From assembly GCA_040877875.1 (NCBI GenBank), contig JBBDNC010000109.1, forward strand, positions 1-20,124: a stretch of DNA of 20,124 nucleotides, in the 5' to 3' direction. The DNA is from JBBDNC01 sp040877875. Its GTDB lineage: Bacteria > Bacteroidota > Rhodothermia > Balneolales > Balneolaceae. A model generated the notes under the pieces. That model was not told the origin of the DNA, made no database searches, and saw only the letters and a program-made list of their open reading frames with translations. Made by a program: the position numbers and the translations under genes. Numbering within the stretch: the stretch's first letter is position 1; every line of letters starts with the position of its first letter. Shown here piece by piece: positions 7,703 through 15,339 of the stretch.

Positions 7703-9196
7703 ATGATGCATGAAAATGTGACGACACTGGGTGAACTAAAAAAAACCGATTGGGTTTCTGTCTCTGTAAAAGAGGAAATGAGAAAAAATCTGATTCGTAA
7801 AATGAAGGACAAGCAGCCGCTTTTCCCCGATATCTTAGGATATGATCAAACAGTGATTCCCCAACTCCAACATGCAATCCTGGCGCGGCACGATCTGATT
7901 TTATTAGGTTTGAGGGGACAGGCTAAAACCCGAATTTTAAGATTGTTAATCCAATTCCTGGATGAATATATGCCGATCGTCAAAGGGTCCGAGATCAATG
8001 ATGATCCGTTTAACCCGGTATCCCGCTTTGCAAGGGAAAAAGTATCGGAAATGGGGGATGAAACCCCCATCGAGTGGATACACCGGGAACAACGATATGG
8101 TGAAAAGCTTGCGACTCCGGATACCACAGTTGCAGATTTAATTGGGGACATAGATCCGATCAAGGCGGCTGCCCGGCGTCTGACCCTGGCTGATGAGCAA
8201 GTGATTAATTTCGGACTGGTACCGCGAACCAACCGTGGGATTTTTGTCATTAATGAATTGCCGGATCTGCAGCCGCGTATTCAGGTAGCCTTGCTCAACA
8301 TTATGCAGGAGAGGGATATTCAAATTCGGGGTTTCAATATCCGGATTCCCCTGGATGTTGCGATGGCCTATTCTGCCAATCCGGAAGATTATACCAATCG
8401 CGGCAATATTATTACCCCGCTCAAGGATCGGATCGATGCTCAGATTATCACCCATTATCCGAAAGATCTGAAGACCGGTATGAAAATTACCGAGCAGGAA
8501 GCGAAACTCGAGAAAAATGGACAAGTAACCGTTCATTTATCCCCTGTTTACCGGGAAATTATTGAAGAAGTGGCTTTCACAGCCCGGGACAGCGAGTACG
8601 TAGACCAGAAAAGCGGAGTCTCTACACGTATGACCATCACGGCAATGGAGCTTGCTTTTTCATCTGCAGAGAGACGCGCAATTTCGAATGGTGAAACTGA
8701 AACGACGATTCGAATAGCAGATATATTTCATATGATACCTGCAATGACCGGCAAAATGGAATTGGTTTATGAGGGCGAACAGGAAGGAGCCATTAACGTT
8801 GCAAAACATATTACGGGGAAAGCCATTAATAATGTTTTCAAGCGTCACTTTCCTGATCCTCAACAGAAAAAAAAGGAAGGGAAGAATCCCTACGATCCGA
8901 TATTGAATTGGTTCTCCTCAGGGAATGAAATTGAAATTCCGGATAGATGTATGGAAAAAGACTATCGTAAAAAACTAAAGAAGGTGAAGGGATTGTCTTC
9001 ATTTGTTAAGAATTATTCAGAACATGACAAACCCTTTCAATATGTAATCATGGATCTGGTATTGGAAGGATTACATCAAAATTCCGTACTCGGGAAGGAA
9101 GATCTGGATGAAGAAAGAAGTTTCAGCGATATGCTTGGAAGTATGCTGGGAGATATGAATGAAATTGATGATGATGACCTGGATGAGCGGTTTTGA
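7703..9196 (+). CDS. magnesium-chelatase-like (MoxR/BchI-type) AAA ATPase
   Basis: This is a 497-aa cytoplasmic AAA+ protein of the group annotated as 'magnesium chelatase' or 'sigma-54 interacting' ATPase in Bacteroidota and Actinobacteria, probably a chaperone-like motor rather than part of chlorophyll synthesis. Walker A is GLRGQAKT (69-76) with Ala74 in place of the usual Gly. The Walker B region is IFVINELPDL (180-189), with Asn184-Glu185 in place of Asp-Glu. Both variants are, as I recall, typical of this subgroup. YSANPED (223-229) supplies the sensor-1 Asn, and LKDRID (240-245) carries a conserved Arg. The C-terminus is strongly acidic (EIDDDDLDE). Two ATGs (7703, 7706) are possible, with AAAGGATGAG upstream. 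The expected VWA-domain partner does not follow; a 181-nt spacer and rpmE do. Confidence 0.85.
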   Translation: MMHENVTTLGELKKTDWVSVSVKEEMRKNLIRKMKDKQPLFPDILGYDQTVIPQLQHAILARHDLILLGLRGQAKTRILRLLIQFLDEYMPIVKGSEINDDPFNPVSRFAREKVSEMGDETPIEWIHREQRYGEKLATPDTTVADLIGDIDPIKAAARRLTLADEQVINFGLVPRTNRGIFVINELPDLQPRIQVALLNIMQERDIQIRGFNIRIPLDVAMAYSANPEDYTNRGNIITPLKDRIDAQIITHYPKDLKTGMKITEQEAKLEKNGQVTVHLSPVYREIIEEVAFTARDSEYVDQKSGVSTRMTITAMELAFSSAERRAISNGETETTIRIADIFHMIPAMTGKMELVYEGEQEGAINVAKHITGKAINNVFKRHFPDPQQKKKEGKNPYDPILNWFSSGNEIEIPDRCMEKDYRKKLKKVKGLSSFVKNYSEHDKPFQYVIMDLVLEGLHQNSVLGKEDLDEERSFSDMLGSMLGDMNEIDDDDLDERF

Positions 9197-9336
9197 GACG
9201 GTATCAACCTCACCTTAATCCGGTTTCTGTAACTTTGACTGAATTGCATATAGAAGGAAGAAGTCGTATTTTTACGGTTCTGGATTTGCATTTAAAGAGA
9301 TCCGCCATTCCTGCAGCCCAGCCGGCGGAAGAATGA
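9193..9336 (+). CDS. possible 47-aa ORF with TTG start overlapping the AAA ATPase stop
   Basis: A TTG overlaps the ATPase TGA by two bases (the shared tetramer is TTGA) and opens a 47-codon frame (start LRRYQPHLNPVSVTLTEL, end QPAEE). It fills most of the ATPase-rpmE spacer and the overlap is of the kind seen in translational coupling, but composition and length give little support and no family is recognisable. It may be non-coding, or a relic of the VWA partner usually found here. Confidence 0.15.
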   Translation: MRRYQPHLNPVSVTLTELHIEGRSRIFTVLDLHLKRSAIPAAQPAEE

Positions 9337-9377
9337 TAAGTATTTTGAACGTAACCCTATTTTGAGGCGATTTAATT

Positions 9378-9593
9378 ATGAAAAAAGGAATTCATCCGGA
9401 TTATAAAGAGATTAAAGTTATTATGAGCGATGGGACTGAATTTACAACCCGGAGCACTATGGATACCAAAGAGGGTGTCTTTAAAAGTGAGGTGGATTCA
9501 AAAAACCATCCCTTCTATAATGAAAATCAGAAGATTCAGAAGAAAGCCGGACAGATTGACCGGTTTAACAGACGTTACGGCAAGAAGGACTGA
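9378..9593 (+). CDS. rpmE: 50S ribosomal protein L31, zinc-free form
   Basis: This is a 71-aa ribosomal protein of the large subunit, bridging the central protuberance and the 30S head. It starts with the diagnostic MKKGIHPDYKEIKV, has TTRST (23-27), NHPFY (43-47) and ends in AGQIDRFNRRYGKKD. The four zinc-ligand positions of the classic C+ form have no cysteine here: the sequence contains no Cys at all. It is therefore a C- (zinc-independent) type A L31. It is followed after 27 nt by the metallo-beta-lactamase-fold gene and may be co-transcribed with it. Confidence 0.95.
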   Translation: MKKGIHPDYKEIKVIMSDGTEFTTRSTMDTKEGVFKSEVDSKNHPFYNENQKIQKKAGQIDRFNRRYGKKD

Positions 9594-9620
9594 TCGAATG
9601 TCCGGAATGCTATTGCTTTT

Positions 9621-10265
9621 ATGAAGCTTGAAACGTTTACTGTCGGGCCTTTCACGGAAAACACCTACCTGTTAAGTGAAGAGAACCATGCATTATTAAT
9701 CGATCCCGGCTTCAGTGATCAAAAGGAGTTCATAAACTTTCGGGAACACTTCTCAGAGTCCGGCACACGCCTCCTGGCTGTACTTCTGACCCATGCGCAT
9801 GTAGATCACATTCTCGGATTGCAGAGTGTCATTAAAGATTTTGAGGTACCTGTTTATCTTAATCACAGCGATCTCTTTCTTTGGGAAAATTTTGAATCTC
9901 AATCCCGGATGTTTGGAATTCGATCGTATGGCTTTGATTTTATACCGAAGCCGCTTCCGGAACAGCAGGGGTATACGATCGGGCCTTTCACATTTGATAT
10001 CCTCTATACTCCCGGGCATGCCCCGGATCATGTCTCACTTTATTTCAGGGATGAAGATATTCTCATCGCAGGAGACACCCTGTTTCGAGAAAGTATCGGG
10101 CGTACGGACTTATATAAGGGAGATTTTAACCTGTTGAAACAGTCCATTCAGGACAAACTATATACCCTTCCGAATGATACGAAGGTCTATCCGGGACATG
10201 GTCCGGAGACGACGATTGGATATGAAAAACAAAATAATAACTTTGTGAGGGAGCATCGTGTATAA
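9621..10265 (+). CDS. metallo-beta-lactamase-fold hydrolase (glyoxalase II-like, YcbL type)
   Basis: This 214-aa cytoplasmic protein has all the metal ligands of the family: THAHVDH (57-63, supplying H58, H60, D62 and H63), H133 in TPGHAPDH, D152 in AGDTLF, and H193 in PGHGP. Its length and layout match small single-domain glyoxalase-II-like proteins, which hydrolyse thioesters such as S-lactoylglutathione or related bacillithiol or other thiol adducts; the substrate cannot be read from sequence. It lacks the C-terminal glutathione-binding helices of true GloB. It sits 27 nt after rpmE and converges on the TPR gene at 10404. Confidence 0.9.
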   Translation: MKLETFTVGPFTENTYLLSEENHALLIDPGFSDQKEFINFREHFSESGTRLLAVLLTHAHVDHILGLQSVIKDFEVPVYLNHSDLFLWENFESQSRMFGIRSYGFDFIPKPLPEQQGYTIGPFTFDILYTPGHAPDHVSLYFRDEDILIAGDTLFRESIGRTDLYKGDFNLLKQSIQDKLYTLPNDTKVYPGHGPETTIGYEKQNNNFVREHRV

Positions 10266-10403
10266 AACTCGACGCCAAGGACTAAAGGATAAAAGGGAAG
10301 AAAAAAGTTTACGGCAAGAGTCAGTTTTTTAAAACGCTAATCTACATCTGCATTCTGACAATCATTGGAATCCGGTACCATGTCCTGTTATAAAGAGTCT
10401 TTT

Positions 10404-11033
10404 TCAGCCGTGATTCTGCAATTCCTTTTGTAATCTTTTAATCTCTTTTTTGTAATGCCTGGCTTTATCAGGATGAATTTTTTTTAATTCTTCATAAGTT
10501 TTAATCGCAGCTTCCCGGTTTCCCTGTTTTTCATGGATATCAGCCATTGTTTCAGTGAAAATATCATCAACCTTGGTGGCATATTCACTCAGATCCGGTA
10601 ATTCTTCATCTTCCCCCTGATTCTCTTGCAACTGGATTTTCTTCGATTCAGTATTCGATAATTTGGTAATCAAGGCATCCAGGTCGAGGATAGGGTGGGC
10701 ATCGTCTTTCTGATGTGTTTTATTTGAAACTCTGTTTTGCAACTCTGCAGGACTCCATGCACTGAAATGGTCGGGATGCTTCATATAATAATGAAGTTCC
10801 TCCATAGCCGGACTGCCCGGTGCAAAGATGCGAGCTTTCCAGGCAGCTTTTACAGCTTTATCCCGTTGATCGGAGTAATAGAAAAACCACGCTAACAGAT
10901 AATATCCAACGGCATCGGCACCCCGCTTTTCAATATGTTTCACCAGCCGTTTTATAGCTTTTTCAGGTTGCTCCTGAAATTGTTCCAGATAGGGTTGTAG
11001 AGAACGGGGTATGTCTTTTGGGATAAAATTCAT
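10404..11033 (-). CDS. small cytoplasmic TPR-like protein
   Basis: This 209-aa protein has no signal peptide. The N-terminal half has helical repeats (KAIKRLVKHIEKRGADAVG followed by a YYLLAWFFYYS helix, then KAVKAAWKARIFAPGS) with TPR-like spacing. The middle is polar (about 100-150). The C-terminus (about 155-209) contains another TPR-like pair (REAAIKTYEELKKIHPDKA) and a charged coiled-coil tail. Specific function is unknown. It follows lptE on the same strand after 206 nt. In Bacteroidota a similar hypothetical or TPR gene commonly stands between lptE and secG, but secG is absent here. Confidence 0.75.
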   Translation of the reverse strand: MNFIPKDIPRSLQPYLEQFQEQPEKAIKRLVKHIEKRGADAVGYYLLAWFFYYSDQRDKAVKAAWKARIFAPGSPAMEELHYYMKHPDHFSAWSPAELQNRVSNKTHQKDDAHPILDLDALITKLSNTESKKIQLQENQGEDEELPDLSEYATKVDDIFTETMADIHEKQGNREAAIKTYEELKKIHPDKARHYKKEIKRLQKELQNHG

Positions 11034-11061
11034 ATCGGGATGAAAATCTATCAGACCCGTG

Positions 11062-11085
11062 GATAAAAAACAAGCTTTTTTTATC
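11062..11085. other. A/T-only hairpin upstream of the TPR gene
   Basis: GATAAAAAA (11062-11070) and TTTTTTATC (11077-11085) are exact reverse complements with a 6-nt loop. The element lies 29 nt before the TPR gene start, between lptE and it. It could act as a weak terminator or attenuator, but the stem is nearly all A-T, so stability is low. Confidence 0.25.
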
Positions 11086-11239
11086 GGATCTTACTCTTTC
11101 GAAATGGATGCAGGAGTTTGTCGGGCTGAGTCTGATTGACTGCGCAAAAAAAGGGGCTGGTCCTGTGGCGTCCTAATGTCGATGCCGGGACTCCATGCTC
11201 TTTCATTCCATTCTCTGTCCCTCGCCAAACTATCATACG

Positions 11240-11758
11240 TTACCAGTTGCTTACAGCGTCATTGAACATATTATTGGCGATTTGTTGCAAGGCATCTTCC
11301 GCTGCATCCACTTCTCCGTCAACCGGATTCTCCAGGACATCATAGGTTCCGCTTCCGGAAAAACTTTTTTCCCACAGGGGTTGATCATCACGGGTATATT
11401 TAAATGAAGCACGAACGGATATTTGAACCTGGTTCTGGTTTGCCTGTTCGTCTCCACCTACACTAAATGCCTGATTCTGGTAACGTTGAATCGAACCCTC
11501 AATAACTGCATCCGCGTTTTCCAAAGTACCTGAGAGAGACAGACGGCTTTGATTTACAAACCGGTTAATCAGGGCTCGATTCAACCGATCGTTTAAATCC
11601 CCAATTCCTCCGCTGGACTGATCGGAAAAAAAAGGGATAAAAATTGTTCGGACGTCAGAAGGGATGGATGTACCGGTAAAACTGTATTGTACACATCCGG
11701 CTGACAGAACAAACATACACACGAGAATCGTTAATATCGTGTACTTATAAAGGTTCAT
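11240..11758 (-). CDS. lptE: LptE-family LPS-assembly lipoprotein
   Basis: This is a 172-aa outer-membrane lipoprotein that plugs LptD and helps insert lipopolysaccharide in the outer leaflet. From the ATG at 11758 the protein has a short signal peptide (MNLYKYTILTILVCMFVL) and the lipobox LSAGC, with lipidated Cys22. The following YSFTG and IFIPFF segments and the later LFQ-poor beta-alpha-beta pattern (SRLSLSGTLENADAVIEGSI) fit the family, and the C-terminus is helical (AAEDALQQIANNMFNDAV). A second in-frame ATG at 11779 would add seven residues; I prefer 11758 because it gives a standard signal peptide. It lies 96 nt downstream of the sigma-54 activator gene, an order recalled as conserved in Bacteroidota. 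Confidence 0.85.
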   Translation of the reverse strand: MNLYKYTILTILVCMFVLSAGCVQYSFTGTSIPSDVRTIFIPFFSDQSSGGIGDLNDRLNRALINRFVNQSRLSLSGTLENADAVIEGSIQRYQNQAFSVGGDEQANQNQVQISVRASFKYTRDDQPLWEKSFSGSGTYDVLENPVDGEVDAAEDALQQIANNMFNDAVSNW

Positions 11759-11819
11759 TGTTAAGATTTTAAATTCCATGTTTTAACACCTGAAAATCAG
11801 TCTCAGCTATAACTGGATC

Positions 11820-11834
11820 GGCTCGAATAGAGCC
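11820..11834. other. short GC hairpin between the activator gene and lptE
   Basis: GGCTC-GAATA-GAGCC forms a 5-bp stem with a 5-nt loop in the 96-nt spacer. There is no T-run after it on either strand, so it is not a canonical terminator. It is recorded only as visible structure. Confidence 0.2.
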
Positions 11835-11875
11835 AGGTACTGCGTCTTTCCTCCAACCGCTGCTCTTAAACCCTC

Positions 11876-13153
11876 TTACATCAAACCATATTGATCCAGT
11901 TTTCGATATAACGTTCGTTCACTGATTCCCAGTGTCTCGGAAGCTTTTCTTCTGTTCCCGTCAAACCGTTTTAAAGCCTGATGAATAAGGAATTTTTCAG
12001 CCTCTTCAATAGAAGGTATCCTATCTTTGTCAAAAAACTCCTCAAAACCGCTCTTCTCCTCATTTTTTTCTGCTGCTTCCCGATCACTGATCCCAAGTTC
12101 GTCGGAGGCGGAAGTAAAGCCGGTGGAAATATCGTTCGGATCAATATTGCGGGGCATGGCACTGGGAAGAGCTTTAATTTCCTTGTTTGAAAACGTACTG
12201 TACAGAAATTTGGCAAACATTTTTTTCAAATCACTCATATCGCTCTGTAATTCAACAAGCGCCCGGTAAATCAATTCCCGGTCCCGTTCGTTGTAGTCTT
12301 TGAATTCCTTGTCCTCCTGGTCTCGTGGCTGGTCCGACAAGATGGGCAGATTATCGGCACCACCGTCATGCTGTCGACCTTTTAAATATTTTTGAAGGGT
12401 TTCCTTATCTACGAATTGAGATTTTTCAAGTACGACAAGTTGTTCGGCTACATTTCGAAGTTCGCGAACATTGCCCGGCCAGCGGTAGGAGACTAAAAGC
12501 TCTTTGGCATCGTCCGAGAAACCCCGAAAAACTGAGTCGTATTTTGCAGAATATTCTTTAACGAATTTTCTGAAGATCGGAATGATATCTTCTTTACGTT
12601 CCCGTAAGGGAGGAAGTTTGATTTTAACAGTATCCAACCTGTAATAGAGGTCTTCCCGAAAGGCTCCTTTCTGTACCAGTTCCCACAAATCCTGATTTGT
12701 CGCAGCGATGACACGAACATCGGTCGTGTTCATTTTACTTGATCCGACTCTGAAAAACTCACCTGACTCGAGAACCCGAAGCAGTTTAACCTGGACGTTT
12801 TTTGGAGTATCTCCAATCTCATCCAGAAAAATGGTTCCTTTGTCAGCTTTTTCAAAATATCCTTTCCTCCCTTCATGTGCGCCGGTGAAGGATCCCTTTT
12901 CATGTCCGAATAGTTCACTTTCAATAATACCTTCCGGGATCGCGCCACAGTTTACAATCACAAGGTCACTGTGTTTTCGGTTGCTGAGAGCATGTAAGGC
13001 CCGGGCTGTTACATCTTTACCCACTCCGCTCTCTCCCTGCAGGAGCACCGAGATATCGGTATCTGCCACTTGCATTATTTTATCGATGACCTGCCGTAGG
13101 GCGATGGATTCACCTATTAAACCGAAACGTTCCTGAAATGCTTGTCTGTCCAT
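11876..13153 (-). CDS. sigma-54-dependent activator without receiver domain (Fis-type HTH)
   Basis: This is a 425-aa bacterial enhancer-binding protein. The AAA+ domain begins at about residue 8: Walker A GESGVGKD (40-47), the sigma-54 contact loop GSFTGA (87-92), Walker B GTIFLDEIG (106-114), ATNQDL (151-156), FREDLYYRL (165-173) and WPGNVREL (225-232). A linker of about 130 residues, acidic and low in complexity, follows (about 255-382). The C-terminal Fis-like HTH is at 384-425 (FDGNRRKASETLGISERTLY). No receiver, GAF or PAS domain precedes the AAA+ module, as in PspF, so activity must be controlled by a partner or by expression. The contact loop has Ser in the second position of the usual GAFTGA. 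It is upstream of lptE on the same strand and divergent from the sugar phosphorylase. The organism should therefore encode RpoN. Confidence 0.92.
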   Translation of the reverse strand: MDRQAFQERFGLIGESIALRQVIDKIMQVADTDISVLLQGESGVGKDVTARALHALSNRKHSDLVIVNCGAIPEGIIESELFGHEKGSFTGAHEGRKGYFEKADKGTIFLDEIGDTPKNVQVKLLRVLESGEFFRVGSSKMNTTDVRVIAATNQDLWELVQKGAFREDLYYRLDTVKIKLPPLRERKEDIIPIFRKFVKEYSAKYDSVFRGFSDDAKELLVSYRWPGNVRELRNVAEQLVVLEKSQFVDKETLQKYLKGRQHDGGADNLPILSDQPRDQEDKEFKDYNERDRELIYRALVELQSDMSDLKKMFAKFLYSTFSNKEIKALPSAMPRNIDPNDISTGFTSASDELGISDREAAEKNEEKSGFEEFFDKDRIPSIEEAEKFLIHQALKRFDGNRRKASETLGISERTLYRKLDQYGLM

Positions 13154-13276
13154 AGATAGATTTTATTATTCTGCCAAAATGACAATTTAATCAAGATTTA
13201 GGGGTAACTCCAACTCATAAACCGAATGAATTATTGTTTTTCTGATAATCTTTTGTTCAGGGCGATCATCGCTTGA

Positions 13277-13304
13277 ATAAATCAACACAAATTGTTTGAT
13301 TTAT
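13277..13304. promoter_or_regulatory. 28-bp inverted repeat, candidate operator
   Basis: ATAAATCAA (13277-13285) and TTGATTTAT (13296-13304) are perfect 9-bp reverse complements separated by 10 nt that are themselves partly symmetric (ACAA/TTGT). The site lies in the 295-nt divergent spacer between the sigma-54 activator and the sugar phosphorylase. It is about 145 nt before the phosphorylase start and about 125 nt before the activator start. The length and symmetry fit a dimeric transcription factor site. A possible Bacteroidota-type promoter (TTTG at 13295, TAACTTCA at 13319, 20 nt between) would overlap it. Confidence 0.35.
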
Positions 13305-13448
13305 CTCATCACAGACGATAACTTCAAAAACCTGGAAAATTTGTTGGGGAATCCTACAGGCCATTACCCGTTATGAAGTCCGGGAAGTTCTTGCGAACGT
13401 TTTTACTAATCGTATTGAAATTCGAAAACAAAAAGCGTAGTGTGAAAC

Positions 13449-15191
13449 GTGAAAGCTGACGATTTCCCTGCTCAATCCCGGTTTTACTCCCATTTTCATA
13501 AGATTTACGGTGAAGAACAGGCCAAGGAATGCCTCGTTCGTCTTAAGGAACTCCTGAATAAATATGAATTAGAGGAACAGCCGAATCAGTCTGTTTTTAA
13601 TTTGTGGACTCACCGTGACCATGTATTAATTACCTATGCCGACAAGGTTCAGGCAGATGATCAGAATCCTGAAACCCACCTCGGAACACTTCATCATTTT
13701 TTAACGCAACGTCTATCCGGGCTGATCTCTACCGTCCATCTGCTTCCCTTTTTCCCAAGTTCCTCTGACGATGGATTTTCGGTGATCGATTATCGACAAG
13801 TAGACGAACAGGTGGGCAATTGGGAAGACATTGAAAAGATGGGCCGGGATTTCCGCCTGATGGCTGACCTGGTCATCAACCATACGTCCCGATTCAGTCC
13901 CTGGTTCAGAAAGTTTCTGGATCGGGAAGTTCCGTACGACAACTATTATATCGAGGTGGACCGGGATACGGATTTGTCCGGGGTTACCCGACCGAGAAGT
14001 TCACCGATCCGCACGCCGGTTCAGACAAGGAGTGGAGAGACGTCTGTTTGGACTACTTTCAGCGATGATCAGATCGACGTTAATTTTTCCAATACGGATG
14101 TACTGTTCGAGTTCCTGGATATCTTTCTTTTTTACATCAGCAAGGGGATTCGGGTGGTCCGTATGGATGCGGTGGCGTTTTTGTGGAAACGGCTCGGGAC
14201 CTCCTGTATTCACCAGCCGGAAACCCATGAGATCGTCAAACTCTTCCGGACACTGGTGGATACCTATCTGCCGGAAGTGACTCTGATCACCGAAACCAAT
14301 GTGCCGCACGAGGAGAACATCAGTTATTTCGGGGAAGGAGATGAAGCTCATATGGTATATCAGTTCAGCCTGCCCCCGTTGCTTCTTCATGCCCTGCTGA
14401 CGGAGAATGCCTCTTACCTTACCAGGTGGGCAAAATCTCTGGAGAGGCTGCCTGAGGGGTGTACATATTTTAATTTTACCTCATCTCATGACGGCATCGG
14501 AGTTCGACCCCTGGAAGGATTGGTGCCAGACAATGAATTGAAATCCCTGGTTGGCGAAATGAAGCAACGCGGAGGATTTGCTACCTATAAGGACAATCCC
14601 GATTCGACGAAGAGTCCGTATGAGCTGAATATCACCTACTTCGATGCTTTTAAAAGCAAGAATGGAGAAAAGGAGCTTCAGGAAAAAAGATATTTCTGTT
14701 CCCAGATTATCATGTTGAGCCTGGCGGGAGTTCCGGGTATCTATTTCCATAATCTGACGGGGACACCGAATTATCGTGAGGGAGTCGAGAAGACCGGCAG
14801 GTATCGGACGATCAACCGGAAAAAGTGGCCGTATACAGAGCTTGAAGAACATCTTGAGGACTCTGATTCGACGACTCACCGGGTTTTTACCCGGTATTGT
14901 AACTTGATCCGGGAACGCCGGCGGCACCCGGCTTTTCACCCGATGGGGGATCAGCGGGTTTATGATGTGGGCGAGGCGTATGTTTGTATTCTGCGTACGG
15001 CTCCGGACGAGAGAGAATCCATACTGGTTATTGCCAATGTAACCGGCAAGCCGAAAATACTCAAGATTTCCCGGACGGAGTTACCGATTGCATCCGACCG
15101 AATATATCAAGACGAAATCACCGGGGAGATGAAAGTAAGGGACGGAGAGGTCCGGTTGAATCCGTTTGATGTGATCTGGATTCGAGTGTAG
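13449..15191 (+). CDS. GH13 sugar phosphorylase, probably glucosylglycerate phosphorylase
   Basis: This is a 580-aa sucrose-phosphorylase-family (GH13_18) enzyme that cleaves an alpha-glucoside with phosphate to give glucose-1-phosphate. The barrel motifs are clear: LLPFFPSSSDDGFSVIDY (98-115), MADLVINHTS (138-147), nucleophile D240 in RVVRMDAVAF, acid/base E282 in ITETNVPHEENISYFG, and transition-state D348 in SSHDGIG. A partly unusual loop (RPRSSPIRTPVQT, 181-193) lies where acceptor specificity is set. The start is GTG: an in-frame stop at 13443-13445 is just upstream and no Met occurs before residue 131. Substrate is inferred from context: gpgS nearby makes the precursor of glucosylglycerate. 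Sucrose, sucrose-6-phosphate or glucosylglycerol remain possible. The second half of the gene looks GC-richer than its neighbours. It is divergent from the sigma-54 activator. Confidence 0.85.
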   Translation: MKADDFPAQSRFYSHFHKIYGEEQAKECLVRLKELLNKYELEEQPNQSVFNLWTHRDHVLITYADKVQADDQNPETHLGTLHHFLTQRLSGLISTVHLLPFFPSSSDDGFSVIDYRQVDEQVGNWEDIEKMGRDFRLMADLVINHTSRFSPWFRKFLDREVPYDNYYIEVDRDTDLSGVTRPRSSPIRTPVQTRSGETSVWTTFSDDQIDVNFSNTDVLFEFLDIFLFYISKGIRVVRMDAVAFLWKRLGTSCIHQPETHEIVKLFRTLVDTYLPEVTLITETNVPHEENISYFGEGDEAHMVYQFSLPPLLLHALLTENASYLTRWAKSLERLPEGCTYFNFTSSHDGIGVRPLEGLVPDNELKSLVGEMKQRGGFATYKDNPDSTKSPYELNITYFDAFKSKNGEKELQEKRYFCSQIIMLSLAGVPGIYFHNLTGTPNYREGVEKTGRYRTINRKKWPYTELEEHLEDSDSTTHRVFTRYCNLIRERRRHPAFHPMGDQRVYDVGEAYVCILRTAPDERESILVIANVTGKPKILKISRTELPIASDRIYQDEITGEMKVRDGEVRLNPFDVIWIRV

Positions 15192-15320
15192 GACAGGGAT
15201 CAGTTATCAGTGTGTCAGTTGTAAGTCGGTAGCAGGGACTCACGTTCAAATTGACAATCGGAAGGAGAGAGAAAAGGGGATTCGGTGCCATGGACGACGC
15301 TTTCCCGCAGTAGATTAGAT

Positions 15321-15339
15321 TAAGTTCGACAGACTCCTA
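15321..15339. repeat. short intergenic repeat, copy 2
   Basis: TAAGTTCGACAGACTCCTA differs from copy 1 (43-61) only by a CT/TC swap. It sits between the convergent phosphorylase and HAD genes, and its last three bases are the HAD stop codon on the minus strand. It may mark the downstream edge of an inserted segment or belong to a dispersed family. Confidence 0.4.

Noticed and set aside
13154..13200. Possible sigma-54 -24 element (TTGGCAG on the minus strand) before the activator gene
   Set aside because: The -12 half (TTGC) is missing at the required spacing, so it is not a usable RpoN promoter.
13380..13405. GG/GC pair (CGGGAAGTTCTTGC) upstream of the phosphorylase as an RpoN site
   Set aside because: The GG to GC spacing is 9 rather than 10 nt and the flanking bases do not fit TGGCAC-N5-TTGC.
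15192..15260. Imperfect CAGTTATCAGT/GTCAGTTGTAAGT repeats after the phosphorylase gene as a possible array or terminator
   Set aside because: The units are degenerate, too short and unevenly spaced for a CRISPR or defined repeat array, and they do not form a convincing hairpin with a T-run.
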